From contig CACRXP010000867.1 of the NCBI GenBank assembly GCA_902702965.1, forward strand, positions 124,554 through 188,553: a stretch of 64,000 nt of DNA. Direction: 5' to 3'. Each line of letters starts with the position of its first letter. Within the stretch, counting starts at the first letter, position 1. Under the pieces are notes generated by a model, which was not told the DNA's origin, did not search any database, and saw only the letters and a list, made by a program, of their open reading frames with translations. The position numbers were made by a program, and so were the translations under genes. Source of the DNA: Spirometra erinaceieuropaei. Lineage: Eukaryota > Platyhelminthes > Cestoda > Diphyllobothriidea > Diphyllobothriidae. This document shows positions 25,001 through 38,200 of the stretch, piece after piece.

Positions 25001-26860
25001 ATTTGAATATTTTGCTTAGCTGTGAAAAACGGGGCTTCACTAGAATTCCAACCCATGACATCTACTAATTAAATGAGTCCAAAAGGCCTCTGATGCTTTT
25101 ATAGACATAATTCTTAAGAAATTCGTTGGATTCCATATGCTTCAGTAAGTGGAGCAGGTAACTTGAACTAAAATGAGGCAGACTCACGGCATCCGCATCT
25201 CAGACAGTTAGGCCTTTGCAGTACTTAAGTCTTGTACTTGCTGTTATGGGTTCATATCCAGAAGAGTTCGCCGAAATTTCTACAATTGGCCAAATGAATT
25301 ATTCAACTTTGTCAAAAACTCTTGTTAAATATTAACTTCTGAAATTATAAATGCTGGTTAAACCGCCGCTATATCCCCGCTATGGAGTGCTATAATTGAC
25401 GCACGAATACCACAGGCAAATAAAAAACATTTCATAATGCTTCGTACAACTTTTCAGCAGAGAAATAGGCCTTTTCAATATCTGAAAGACAATCTTCGCG
25501 CGTGAACTTGTTTTAAACTTAATTATACGTAGATAAATAGGAGGTTGACAGAAGTGAACAAGGGTAGGAGTTTACAAATGTTCGAATAAAAGCTCAGAAC
25601 GTTCGCATTACTTCTGCCAAAGATGTGCCGCGTTGGGTGCAAGCATGTGTAACTCCGAAGCAAAACGGAAATGGAAATTCGTGTCCCGTAATCGGAACAG
25701 GCCAGCGCATATTGCTCCTTCTTGACTTGAGATCCCCGATCTCTGTCGACGTGATGAACGCTGACGGTGAATTGGCCAACGGACCGGGGCTCGAAACAGG
25801 ATGGCCGAATTTGATTTGGGACCGATGACTGCAGATAGATCAGAAATGGGCAGTAAAGCGTCCCTGCTCTTGGTGGTACGTAAGTCTCAGTTACCAACTG
25901 TTAGTCGCCACGTTGCTGTCCACGTAGTCGGCCGAATCTCTGCTAGGATGCAAAGCTATTCCTTCAATAACACCTTTTTGTGTTTGACCTGGTTCAGTGG
26001 TTGAAGTTACGAACGGCAGAGGCCTTGCATGACATTCTAAGAGGAGGCTCTTATGTAACCTTTTAATAAACTCTTAAAGCAAGGAACAGGTCAGTTTGGC
26101 CATCCCAAGGGGCTGAACTGGACCAAATCGGGGTCGGACAGACTGGCGGCACGCGTTCCTAGTGCAGAATTGCCTCAGCGCAAGCCCGCAATTACTGCCG
26201 CACATGTGCGAACGACATGCCTCAGACGTGAGCCTTCACACTTCCACGGCTAATGTACCCATTCCTATCACCAGCTGGCATGGGAGCCGAACCAGAGGAC
26301 TTGCTAGCCTTCTCAATACCTCACCGTTGTACGCAATGCTACAACTCGCTGACTTACTTGCATGGCTCCATTTCACATTAGAGTACAGCGAAATGTTTGA
26401 AAAGTACTGTTGTCCTTTCCAACACATCAGCCCATTCCCGTTTAGGTTCTTAATTAGAACGGCACGATATGCGTCTCTGTGGCGGTTACGGAGACGGAGC
26501 GAACGGTGAAGAGTCTCTGACTCTGATCACTGCTCCTTCTCTGTAGGCCATCACTGTGTTGTCGGCAGGTCGCTACTGCAGTGGAAACGGGAGGTTTGCA
26601 GCGCCGCCGGGTAGACTAACGGAAGAAGAGTGCTAGAGGGTGCGATTTGCCGTTTGTGCGAAAATAAGCCGTCTGCCAATGCGCTGTTCTTTCAGCCCCT
26701 CGATCAGGTGGACTCAATCCGCATAAATGCATATCAGTGAGGCATTCAGCTGAAGTAACTGGCGCATTCAACTTGGCCCAGTAGAAAAATAATCGAAATG
26801 TTACCTGTCTTTTTTAAGTCAACCATGAAAAAGTCCGATTATGCTGAGGCATTTGTTTTG
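19080..26860. other. Intergenic or intronic DNA, no confident gene
   Basis: The longest open frames (19968-20255 plus, 25523-25897 minus, 26162-26509 plus) lack recognisable domains and paired splice sites. A consensus donor GTAC/GTAAGT at 25879 follows an open ATG frame from 25801, but no partner exon was found. The block 25.6-26.5 kb is richer in GC than its surroundings and may be an old mobile element. Confidence 0.45.
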
Positions 26861-26861
26861 C

Positions 26862-26998
26862 ATTCGTGAACTTTTCAGACTTAGACTTTGCCTCCGCAGA
26901 ACTGGGAGGTGACCAACATTGCCAGATAGGGCACATGCTCGCATACGTGGGTTTGAAGATGCGTCTTGTTAATATCCTGCACTTTGCCATAAAGATAA
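26862..26998 (+). repeat. Dispersed repeat family B, copy 1
   Basis: It pairs with 34440-34590 on the opposite strand. Shared landmarks in order are GTGAACTT, GAACTGGGAGGTGACCAAC / GAATTGAGAGATAACCAGT, CATGC, TGGGTTTGAAGATGCGTCTT / TGGCTGGGAGATGTGCCTT, and ATCCTG / ACCCTG. Similarity is moderate (visual estimate). The family is unknown. Confidence 0.55.
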
Positions 26999-27059
26999 CG
27001 CGTCATTCCAGAGGAGAGGAAATCTCATGCGTGTGGCATTGTTTTATGGAGAATGGAAA

Positions 27060-27475
27060 AATTACCTAAAACGTACCAAAAGTACACCTTAGTGCGGCGT
27101 GTTCTACCTGACTGCCAGAGTCATGCATACGTGAAAATACTTTCAAGTAAGGTGATTCCATATTAACAGCACAGCTAGTAGCCGAAAGTCCAAGCACGCG
27201 CGCTTTGCCGATATTCTGCCGCTGCATGACCCAACTGCGAGGGGTTCGGCTCGTCAGTGGGTCCCCCATCATCCCCTGTCTGCTTTCTGGTAGATATTTC
27301 AAAAGTATACTGCTAGCTGCCTGTTGGCAGTTAATAAATATTACGTGGTTATCCGCTGTGGCTGATGGACTTCGGCCTAAATATTCATACATAAAAACTT
27401 TGGTCTGAGTCTATGGACCTTAAATATACTGATCTACTGCAAGTTCGCAGTTAATTTCTTGGGAAATTAAAAAAC
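27060..27475 (+). repeat. Palindromic repeat family C, copy 1 (right arm plus central segment)
   Basis: A central segment (TTAACAGCACAGCTAGTAGC, AAGTCCAAGCACGCGCG, GGGTTCGGCTCGTCAGTGGG) is followed by a right arm (CTGCCTGTTGGCAGTTAATA, CGTGGTTATCCGCTGTGGCT, GATGGACTTCGGCCTAAATA) ending GGGAAATTAAAAA. All parts recur at 46.59-47.24 kb. Minus-strand open frames here are by-products of the repeat. Confidence 0.75.
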
Positions 27476-27821
27476 AGCAATACCTCAAAATATTAGGAAG
27501 TTTTCATATTAGCGAACGCTGCATAATTTGTCCTTTGTGTATGTAGAACACGAAGGTATGTTCCATGGCAACATGATCCGTCCGACAACGCGGAACCACC
27601 TTGTCCTACGGCAGTCGTTTTTACTAAACCGAACTGACACGACCCGCGGGACTGCTAAACTATCCAATCATACGCACTCTGCAATATGCAGCTAAACTCT
27701 GTTGGAGTAAGTTTGTTTAGGTTAAATTTTTTTAAATACAGTAATAAATAGCAAACATCTTTTCTGCCACACTTTACAATCTTAGACTACCACTGTAAAA
27801 AACCTAGATTTATTCGCCGTC

Positions 27822-28135
27822 CTTTTTAACTTCCCCGGAAACTAAAGTAAGGGCTTGACGTTAATCCTTCGGAACAAAGTTTATTAGACTTGGTTAGAAA
27901 GTCGGAACCAATACTTGAGCTGACATCCGTCAGCTGTTGCCGAATAGGCGTGTAATAGTCCCAAACTTCGAATGGACAGCCGATAGCATGGAAACGCTGC
28001 GTGATTCACCATAGTGACAGCACAGCCACTCGCTAAGCGCCCGGACACGTGTGTTCCGTCGCCCTTGTACCGCTGAATAATGCAGCCGCGAGGGCTTCGA
28101 CTCATCAGCGTTACCAATGTGTTTTTTGTATATAA
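27822..28135 (-). repeat. Palindromic repeat family C, copy 2
   Basis: A left arm beginning TTTTTAACTTCCCCGGAAAC and containing CTTGAGCTGACATCCGTCAG and GTTGCCGAATAGGCGTGTAA is followed by the central segment (GTGACAGCACAGCCACTCG, GCGCCCGGACACGTGTGTTC, GGCTTCGACTCATCAGCG). It is more decayed than the 46.6-kb copy. Confidence 0.7.
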
Positions 28136-28164
28136 ACTCCATTTTTAATGTAATCATTCTTAAT

Positions 28165-28245
28165 TTCCTCGGACATTAATGCACGGCCTTGGAGAAATGC
28201 TTCAGAACCTTGTTTTACATGTGCGGCTATTTCAAATTTACTCTG
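28165..28245 (-). repeat. Palindromic repeat family C, arm fragment
   Basis: CTTAATTTCCTCGGACATTA, ATGCACGGCCTTGGAGAAAT and a following block match the outer part of the left arm at 46590-46660. It is only a short terminal piece. Confidence 0.6.
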
Positions 28246-28839
28246 CAGAAAGCCGAGAACTTTCTAAACCATGAATAAAAGCACTGAAGAATTACGTACA
28301 CTGCAACTTATGCATTCGTTTATTACTGGCACGTTCATGTTGCTTGCACTGTTCCTAGAGACTTAAAAGGCATATGTTCTTGTGTGTCATACAGAACACA
28401 AAAACACTTGTCATTGTGTAATTTGAAACTCTACTTAATCAGACGTACTGAAATCTCAAAGATGCGTCTCATGTCTGTGTACGCGTATTCTTTGTTTAGC
28501 GTTAACCGCTGTCTCGTAAAATGAATTCTCAACGGACTCCATAGCTTGCAGAAGGGTCGATCGCACTTCAAATTTTACAGGACAGATAGCATTTTGTTTT
28601 AAAAGCACTGGGCTTCAAAAGGGTTTTTCCCATTTCATTTTCGAATGCCCCAATTCCACGTCGTTGTCCTACTAAAAATGATGACCTTGCATTACGAAGT
28701 TGTCAAAGTCTACTTTTTTACGACTTGTCAGATACTGACTAATTCAATTAAGAATCACAATTAGTATAAATTTGTTTGCTGCTGCCCTGAAGTACTAAAG
28801 ATACATTCCCTCGACTCCGCTTAACAAAAAAAGAATGTC

Positions 28840-29311
28840 GTAATACGTATTCATACTGTCAGGTGCGGCATTATGGCCCTTCGTACTACAGATGACACCA
28901 CTAAATTCCAGCGGGTACCTATTCCACGCCGAATTTCAACCCTAGCTCTCCTAACTTTAACGCAAACACTTATCCTAACCCCCATGTGGTTATTGCTGAT
29001 TCCTCCCTGGACTTTGTGGTTAAGTCAGCTGTAATAGGGGCTGGTCCATATTGCCGCACTCTATTATTCGTACAACAAACGAATTTTGTAATACGAATTC
29101 TTGCCGTCAGATGCGGCATTATGGCCCCGCATACTACAGATGACACTGCTAAATTCCCGAAGGTACCTATTTCGCTGCCTAATGTTAACCCTACCTCTCC
29201 TAGCTTTAACGCTTTGACTGATCTTAACCCCTATAAAGTTAATGCTGATCCCTCCCTCGGACACTGTGGTTAAGCCACCTGTAATAGAGGCTGGTCCATA
29301 TTCCCAGGCTC
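28840..29311 (+). repeat. Tandem pair of a 248-bp repeat with internal CCTAAC-like units
   Basis: Unit 1 (28840-29087) and unit 2 (29088-about 29311) both begin GTAATACG. They share in order GTCAGRTGCGGCATTATGGC, CTACAGATGACAC, CTAAATTCC, GGTACCTATT, AACCCTA, CTCTCCTA, TTAACGC, GCTGATYCCTCCCT, TGTGGTTAAG and TGTAATAG. Single-unit relatives occur at 35885-36036 and, truncated, at 55980-56270. Short AACCCTAC/ATCCTAACC strings inside echo the telomere-like interiors of the MITEs at 54 and 60 kb. Confidence 0.85.
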
Positions 29312-29319
29312 ATTCATTC

Positions 29320-31055
29320 ATAAAAAATGGCTCCCCTCCGGAAAAGTAGTTTTTGTTTGTAGAAAAGGCAAAAAGGAAGAAAGGGGAGGCACCTACTGCC
29401 GCAAATAATGCATGGTCAAACCGGAGAATGAAAACATTGTGCCTTGTACTTTTAAATGCAAACCTCATCGATTGACAATGGAACTTTGTGGTGTAAGCGT
29501 AATGTATAAAGTCATATTTGCACCGAAACAGCATAAAAGTGTAACAATTAGAAATAATTCCCGTTTTTTGTCGCATTGATACATGAATTCTCAATAAACT
29601 TAAGGCTACACCAACCCTTCAGAATACAGATTATAGATATGCAAATTCCAGTAGCGTTAACGGCTGCTGGATAATAAACCTTGAGCTCACTTGTTAGGTA
29701 TTTTATCATTAAAAGGAATCAAGACGTATTCTGGAAGCTAGTGGAAACAATTCTTTTAGTCAGCAACTAAATTTGCCTTTTAATGACAGGGGACAAAGGC
29801 TCTAACCGAAGGGCCGCCGATGTGTACTAAGGAGACTGACCATTAAATTCTTAATTTTGCGGTAATAATACGGAATCCCGATACCAAACGGAAGTGAAAG
29901 ATGGCGTTTTATTTCCAAAATATCAACAAATATTGGTGAAAAATAAATATTATTTATTTTCGACTCCAATGTTGGTTAAGATGGAGTATTCCGTTTGGCT
30001 TCAATCCAGTCGTTCTGAACCCTGGTCAACATATATGACAACTTCCTGTAAATAATGTAAACATTGGTTTCTGAAAAATTGTGAAAGTTACGTGCATAAA
30101 TCTGCACCAGTTTTAGCGGCTTGGAAAAATACACACACATATTTAAATTTACGCATGCAAGACTGCATAAGAGCACAAATAAAAGACAGGGTTCCTAGAC
30201 AGCTTCGCGAAAAGAGACAAAAAGAACTTTTGTAAACAACCTGACGTTAAGTATCTTGTCGGACCATTTAAAAGGCATAAAATGTGATCATAAACACCCG
30301 CATACACAAAATGCTCTCGAATGTGATCAGTTTTCCCGACGTCAATAATGTCTGTTGAATTATACAAAATATTTTTATTTAAAGGTGTTTTATCAACTTT
30401 TGAGCAATTCAGTTTGACCCAACTGTGAAATAATGGGTCGCCCCAATGGGATTCGAACCTAAAACAAGGGGCAGGCTCTTTTATCATGTGTCTACGCGAA
30501 TGGTTTCCTTATATGCTGACGTTTGAAAGCGTGCGGATATTAAATACAGGAGCAAGTCATTAATTTCGAGGGATTCCAATTTTAACGGGGACGTATGTGA
30601 TGCAAAAACAGCTGCAACACACTGACTGCTGTTACCTCTCTGTGCGAAATCAACTGAACCCAGCTGTTCAGTCCCGAAGGTTCCTTTGCTCCTACCCAAA
30701 AATCCGGTTCAGCACGTTTTGGAAATCAAGTTAAGTAATGGGTGCTATTATTGTTCTGGGCGAACTAGATTTGAAGTCTAGGTGGGCGAATCAGGGTCAT
30801 ATGACATTGCTTGTATCTATGCAAATACGCAGTATATTACGAACACAAAGGTCCTGCATTAAAATGTAATGCCATAGTTATAAGGCTTATGGCTTTAGTT
30901 CGGCCTTATTAACCGGCCGCTGCAGGATCCACTGATACAAGTGTGGCCTAGCGTAATTTTCGATATTAGGATATTTCGGAAAATGTAGATATGACAGCTA
31001 CAGAATTTTTAAATACTTTGCGAAAAGTACATATGCGCTGAGTAAGGAATAAGTT
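29320..31055. other. No recognised feature
   Basis: AT-rich DNA. At 30425-30470 the minus strand has GGTTCGAATCCCATTGGGGC, which resembles a tRNA T-arm and 3' acceptor, but a cloverleaf does not close. Nothing else stood out. Confidence 0.45.
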
Positions 31056-31262
31056 CATTGGGCGAGTACTAAAACCACCTTTGCATAGGTTTCCGATCGA
31101 CGAATGTTGCTCTAACACCATCCCACGGCCTGCCAAAGATCCACAAGCCAAGCATTCCATTGCAGCCAATTATTGCCTAAAAGGGAACCCCACCTATATT
31201 TTGACAAAACAGACTTTTTCGAAACTAATGATCCACAAAAGAAAATCAAATACCTCAGACTG
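31056..31262 (+). mobile_element. Penelope-like reverse transcriptase fragment
   Basis: Across frameshifts the plus strand reads RFPIDECCSNTIPR, then GLPKIHKPSIPLQPIIA, then CLKGNPTYILTK and FSKL. The GLPKIHKPxxPLRPIV block followed by SPTYxLAK is the signature of Penelope-like (PLE) reverse transcriptases, which lie close to telomerase RT. Only about 70 codons are visible, with at least two frame breaks. The flanks were not recognisable, so this is a short dead fragment. Confidence 0.75.
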
Positions 31263-31369
31263 ATCCGTCCACCACTTTGCCAGTAGAACTTCGAAGCCAA
31301 GGAGTTTAATCGCCCACGCCAGAAACAAGAGAAACAGGGAATCGGTCGGATCTTTGGCCTCGGATGAGT

Positions 31370-31555
31370 ATTCGGTCAGACGACATATCCATCTGGCGCC
31401 GACATACAGAGCTCTGCGCAGTCACCTCCAGACCTGCGTCACTGATCGTTGATTGGTTAATACTCCCCCCCATAACTGTCACCCATCCTGCTGCTATTAG
31501 CATCTCTGACAATGGACTCCTGCACGAGTTCGGAAGCTCAGAAAAATAATCAATT
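31370..31555. repeat. Dispersed repeat fragment, family with 6600-6790
   Basis: It shares with the 6.6-kb copy the order ACAGAG, GGTT, TCAC, CCTGCTGCT, ATCTCT, ATGGACTCCTGCACG, GGAAGCT. The plus frame 31364-31549 is open with a peptide ending SDNGLLHEFGS. It is probably a piece of an old coding element. Confidence 0.6.
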
Positions 31556-32101
31556 AGTTTCTATCTTCCTCATGAGTCCATACATGCACGTGCAATTCGA
31601 ACATTTGCCTCGGCTTGGTTAAGGGTCCAATATCTTGTATGTTTAATGAACTTTTTTCTTTCTGCCGACGGAATCTGGGAATGCTAATTTAGGTAAATTA
31701 TTTGGGTCGGAATGCAAGACGACATTGCCCGACGTTTACAAGGACGCAGTTAGTGTCTCTTTAAATGTCACAACTAAGTGTATTTTCGAATTCTATCGCA
31801 GCAAAGCAAACAAATAATTTATGACCATTCTGTTCACGCTAAACTCCCATTACTTCTGCTGCAACCACAGAACACGGCAGCATCTGGCAGACTTCCGTTA
31901 GATTTTCTTTCTCACATCTCTAGTTTTCGCAGGCTTGCATCGTCATTTCAAACAAATCATTCGATGTTTTGCAGTTTAAAAATCATTTCGGCAAATGGAA
32001 ATATGATCAAAATAGGTTAGTCAAAAAGAAGTCTTGGAGAACTAAAAGCTGAAAATGCTGAACTATAGGCTTTCGGAAATATGCTGCATCTCCATCCACA
32101 G

Positions 32102-32229
32102 CTTCGAGAATTGCACTTATTGTGGGAGAACTTTGAGAGCTACATATGGTCATAATCGTCGTTCGATTATTCGTGTGGCCTCATATTATCTCACACATAA
32201 TTACTGCTTCCAATATGACCAGTATATGC
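32102..32229 (+). CDS. Candidate exon, helical gene
   Basis: The acceptor is CATCTCCATCCACAG and the donor ATGC/GTAAGT, both strong. The 42 full codons begin FENCTYCGRTLRATY and end NYCFQYDQYM. It enters with 1 nt and leaves with 1 nt of a codon. A shorter competing frame reads LRELHLLWENFESYIWS before a stop, so the frame is not certain. Confidence 0.4.
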
Positions 32230-35200
32230 GTAAGTATTCTACATAAACCATGAAATTCCGTTAATTGCTATCGAAGCACATAGCAGGTGTGTTTAACTAA
32301 CTTGTGTGGCGAGTCTTTTTATAAAACTCAAGAGTTAATGAGAATGCCGATTGTATTTTAATCTCTTCGTACCAAAAAACCTTCACACAATTTAAAAGGC
32401 GTCCTTAATTCATATTCCCGATTTTGAGGAAGGCAATTTTCCCTACTGACAGTCTATGGGAAATGAAGTTGCCCTGCATCCGTTTAAACCGAATTGTCGA
32501 AATGATGTGAGTTTTGAAAATCAACCGGAAAAGGAAGTTCATCTAGGTAGTAGAATTTCTCAAGTTCTAAGTTTGATGGACGAACTGGCGTCGCGCATAA
32601 ATTGACATGAAGGCGTAGTCCACGCGAACAAGTTTTACCATTTCGACTTGGTAATATTGTTCGCGCGCCGTGTCTTATGCGCAAAACATTGCAGTTCGTT
32701 TGCTTTTCCCCGAAAACTTCCGGCTTGGCACAGTCTCCAATTGGACACCTGGCAACTACACTTGTTCAAATTCCTAGTCTGTTGTCGAACTAAAGCCATC
32801 TTTGGAACGCACATCAGGGAGTGTCCTTTTGGTATACCTGCCGCCAAAATCGATATCAAATTCGGAGATTTATGAGCATTCACACAGATATGACACTATG
32901 TGACAGCTACATTGGCGAAAATCATGTTTCCTTCCAGTTAACTTCTGGTCGTTGACTTGTGTGAAGAATTTTGTCGTGTAGCGATAGTTACATTGGACCT
33001 AATTTGGCAGACACCGCTTCGTTCCGCCCTAAACATTTTTGATATGCTAAAGCAGATTTTTTTATGCGTAGACTTTGACGTGCTTGAACACATCTTGCAT
33101 TGCCTTAAGGTATGCCAGGCAATCGAAAAGCCGGCTTTTCTGTGGTGTTCAGATTTCCATAGTCCAGTTTTCCTGGAAAACAGGCCACCTTTACCATTTT
33201 AGATAGTCAATTAAATTTATTCCTCTGTTACCTATGGGGATCATTTGGATTGGGTAAACGTAAAGGAAGGGACCAATATAAAGAGGAAATTGTTTCAGAC
33301 TGATTGTGGAAGGGCTGATTTTGTTGCTAGTCCATTGCACCAAGGCATAACTGAATTTAAGTTCGATAAATAACCGGGTAGATCATACTTTGAATCGACA
33401 GCGAAACATTTTGATAAATCCGGTAATCCTTAGTACCTTGTTCGTGTAGGCAAGCAGTGAGAGAAAATAACATCTACTTATATTTTCTGCTTGCATACTC
33501 TGGAAGCCCATAAGTAGCCAGCACTTGCTCCGCGAACTGGTCATGCAGATCTTGTTAGCAAGTATTCGAAAAGTGACACCAATTTTAGTGCATAAATGAA
33601 ACCTAAAAATAGTGAATTTTGACTGCCGGACCTTTGCCAACTCGGTCGCCATTTCGAGCTGGTATCACCCAACATGATACCAGATGAGTAGACGAGACAG
33701 CGAGTCAGACGAAAAGAAGAGGGAGAAAGATGATTGCTGGTAACGACCGACAGGTCAAACTGCCGCACTTCTGGTCAAAGGGAAAGATATATTCGTCAAA
33801 TCTTCCAATGCCCCGGTAGAAGCTGTATTAATGTAAGGGGAAAGATCATGATCACGAGGCAGCTGATGTGTACGAATATTGAATAGGCTCGGGTTTGGAC
33901 GCGTTCAGGTCTTTCGTTCGTACAACGATCAGCTAAGGGTCTGATAGCATTAATTTGTATCCTTTTTCGCCATCGGCGATACTTTTCAAATCCGCCCTAC
34001 GCAGGTTAAACTGAGCTCGGTTTTTATAAAACAAGAAAATCTATACTACAAAACACACACATGACACTATTATTGAGCTTATTTTTACTTCATGCACACC
34101 GGGGACCCTCTCGGATCCACAGAAGTAAATCGTTATGTTTCTAGCAAAGTTGATTGTATTCTATATAAGGGTATTGAAGGGAAAAGACGATTTTGGCGGG
34201 ATAATAAGCTCCCACGACACTGGACATCTAGGACCCTCTTACTGAGCACGTAGTATTCATTTTTTATGAAACATCTTGCAAGTGTTTAGGCGCTCATGAC
34301 ATCCCGAAGAACAAATACAACATGCAGCTCCTGAGATGTATTTTCAAAATGTTCAAGATATATTTTTATTATACATACACCAATTCCCACGCATATGGCA
34401 TATCACCTTCTCAGCAATGGGGCGTCATCCTTGTGACATTTTGCATTGAGTTTGAGTCACCATGAAACAGGGTACTCACAAGGCACATCTCCCAGCCAAT
34501 GCATGTTAGGCTGTTCACCATCTGGAAATACTGGTTATCTCTCAATTCTCCAGAGGTTGGTTTCAAATCCCATAAGTTCACGCATGAAAACAAATGCTTC
34601 AGTATAATCCGCCCTATTTCTGGTTATTTGGCAAAAAAGACTTTACACTTTAACTATCTGTAAGGGCTAAATGAATGGACGTTAGCGCCATCTAAATGTC
34701 GTCCCAAAGTGAATACACGCCGACTGGGGTTACTAGAGTGAGGTACTGAAATGAAAGTATCTCATTTGACAACCGCTTCTAACCGTGTCAACAGTACAGT
34801 GATGACTTACAGGGATGGTACAGTGGTCAGAGAATGACATTTTAATCACTTACACCGTACTATACATTCCGCCACTGGACCTCAGCTGCCGACAGGACAG
34901 TGAGACCGTCTTAATTTTAAAAACGTCCGAGGCCAAGGGATCCCGACTTAAGATCCCGGATGCTGGAAACCTGGGGATGGGTGCGTCTGGCTCACGATGA
35001 CCACTGAGCTAGAAATGGCCAACTCAGTCTCCTTTCTTCTTGTCGGCACTCCGACTGCATTCTTGTTCTTCTTCCAGAAATCACCCTACGACTGACACTC
35101 ACGTCCTTATTCATGGATTTACAACTCCTAACCAGCCGAGGATGTTGTGTAGTCATCCTAGCCAATGCTATTTATTTTGACTAGAGTAGGGCGTTTTACT

Positions 35201-38200
35201 CGGTCTCATACCGCTGACCAGTCAACTGGAGGTTAAAAAAGCACTCCGCGTCGGGTGTACAATTTTAATAACGAGTTTTAACAGATGATTACAGCAAGGG
35301 ACCACGCGTCAACTCGAAATGAGACAAAACTGATGGTACTGTCCCCTAATAAGCCCCAGCCTTTATTTTTATCGAGATCAGCACCTACTCTTGTCTTTTT
35401 TCCCCTTTAAACTCAAACAAACTACGCTGGAGACGAATAAGTATTAAGGAGCAAAAGTTCCTGCGATGGTCCCAACAATCGTCTAAGGACCTATTTTTGG
35501 ACCGTTTTCTCTCATTTTACTTCCAGTCGAGAATTTTTGCCGACAAAATTATGACACTGCAGTGACCAGTTCTGACATGTGTTGTCACTCTCGGCCAGCT
35601 ATGTCCTAAGCCTGATTTGCACATCTGAGGTCTGAACCAGAATTAGTCGGTCATCTCCGTACTGCTGTCTCCAGTTATATTCATTTAGGATGTAGTCCGA
35701 TGCACCCTGCTGTACGATGAAAGTGGGGATTCCAGTCTTGTATTGGCACTGACGGTCACACACTGACCGACAGTCAATAATGGAACGTATTTTTGCCGAC
35801 ACAACTGGGGGTGCCCCAACCTCTGGTCGATTCTGCGATAGAGAGGTACAGGTTCAACATAAACTAAAATGATTGGACACGGGAATACGGACCTCGCGTA
35901 CTGCTGGTGACCTTGTGTTAAATTCCAAAGTGATACCTATTTTTGTATGCTAAATTTAACCCTAAGTAATACATAAACACTGATCCTAACCACCCTGGAA
36001 TTTGGCGCAAGTCCACATGTAGTACCGGACCCCCTCTTCCTTTTCCTGACGATAAAGTAAATAGTCACTTTCGTTGCTGAAACCAGGTTGGAGAGCCTCA
36101 TCTTTCTTCCGTATTTTTCTTTGTCGGTACCACATGATTTACATCATTCTACTAGTCGCTGTGCGACTGCCTGCGAGGGTTCTAGTATGAGCCCCAAGGC
36201 ACAACGGAACGAGCATGTTCCGTAACCCACTATCATAAATAATATTCCCAATCAAAACCGACAGGACAACGGGCCCGTGGCTCCATGGTAGAGCGTCAAA
36301 CTCCATGACCAAAGATTCCGGGTTCGAATCTCAAGCGATCCACACTTGGGGTTGGGCATGACTGGGTGATGACGACTAATAAGCTAGAAGTGGCCATTCC
36401 GGTCTCCCTTGTCTTTGTCGGTACCACATGATTTACATCATTCTACTAGTCGCTGTGCGACTGCCTGCGAGGGTTCTAGTATGAGCCCCAAGGCACAACG
36501 GAACGAGCATGTTCCGTAACCTGATCGGTGAGCGCCCACTATCATAAGTATTTTTCTCTCTCCTCTATCCCACCGTTGTAAGTCTCGTTCATTGAATCAT
36601 CCACGCGGCACATTTTACACCAATGAATCACATGAGCTGGCAAATCCTGTGCCATCCTTTCTGCGTTGAACGCTGTCCTTTGATCTTTTAATTTTACTAC
36701 ACTGATTGCCTAAATGGATTTCTATTCCACGCGTTTCTCTCAATCGCAAATCACTTTGCCACGCAACAATTTTCAGGAAGTCCTAAATTAATCTGAGCTT
36801 AGTATTTTCTGCGTTAAATGGGGTACATATCCTCTTTAAAGTAATGCCGAGACATCACTGCATACTGTATTCTCTTTATATCTCTCTCAAGGAGTCTGCC
36901 TATGCATAATTCAATTTTCCAGTGAACAAACTATTTCCTGGAATCTTGCATTGAATATAAAACTTATTGACTGCCTATGAACGCGCTTTCCATGTCAATT
37001 TCTTGTCCCTTCATAACTGTTCCTCAGTGGTCTTGTCCACTGTTGGCCCGTCAGTAGTTCCTAAAAGGGTGTGTTGTTAATGTCGCTAGAAAATATAGGT
37101 TGGCAATATATCATAGATACGGGTGAGCAAAGCAGGGAACTCGGCGATGTGACTCAAATCAGAACTTTGCGAGTTTGTTTCATCCTGGAGTTGCCCATCT
37201 GCCTACAGCGATACGCGACTACAGCGAGTCACTCAAGTCTGGGAAAAGGACGTGATGATGCAAAGATTTCTGGCGGGGACGTGCAAGCAGCTCGTAAACT
37301 AGCCGGTTGAGCTGTTTGACCGCGGCCGAGTTCGTTCGTCTGCCGTGGTCGAATGACCTTGACGCGAAGGTCGCCACGACCAACCAATAAGGAGGCGCAC
37401 ATTCACCTGTACTAATGATGCCAGAGCTGCTGTAAGTCGCTGCCAGTTGTGGTGGCGGACAACATCCTGATGGCCGAACTGACGCAGGTTAGAACAGCGT
37501 GGAAATGCAGCTAACACACCCACTACCACACCTAAGTTTTGTTTACATCCGGCAGATTTTGTATCATGCTTTCTCGACAGGCTGACCTTGCGCAATGCAC
37601 GAAGGCCATTCTTGTAGACCTGAAAACCGACCTCAACGAGAATCGCATTTTTGTATGTTTATGAGGTTTTTGCCTTCGTTGCCGCCGTTGATTTCTATGC
37701 GTCAGCGTCAAATGCTGTCGAAGCACAGAGAGACGAACTACAGACGGCGGCTGTTCTGGTGTACAGCTTTGTTACAGAGGGGGTTAGAGGGTGAGGTCGA
37801 ATAGCGCATTGAATCTACCAGGCAAGTCCCTGGCCACTACTTAGTGTGAGCCGCTGTGTGGCTATTGAAACCTCTGTCAGCTGCGCTGCTCTGGATCGCT
37901 TGGTCCCCATTTCCTGACTTTCGACGCTCATAATCCTTTGTAGGACCGCAACAACCACAGAACTGTATACCTAATACATAACGGGCATGTCTTAACAGGA
38001 CGAACATGTTTGATGTATATGTGGCAATTGCCGAAGCAAGTTGTGATCTTCTCCCATCGACATAAGCTTTACCGTCAAAAGTTTCAGCTGAATGGTTAAA
38101 ATTCAACGGACATTACTGCATTTAGATTAGAAAGATGAGTATGCATTTACGTATATCAGGTCGTTTCAACCAGACAGGATAATAATGCCGATTGTACAGG

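Noticed and set aside
30425..30480. tRNA-like B box (GGTTCGAATCCCA) on the minus strand
   Set aside because: The T stem pairs poorly and no anticodon or acceptor stem closes. It is more likely a SINE or tRNA fossil.
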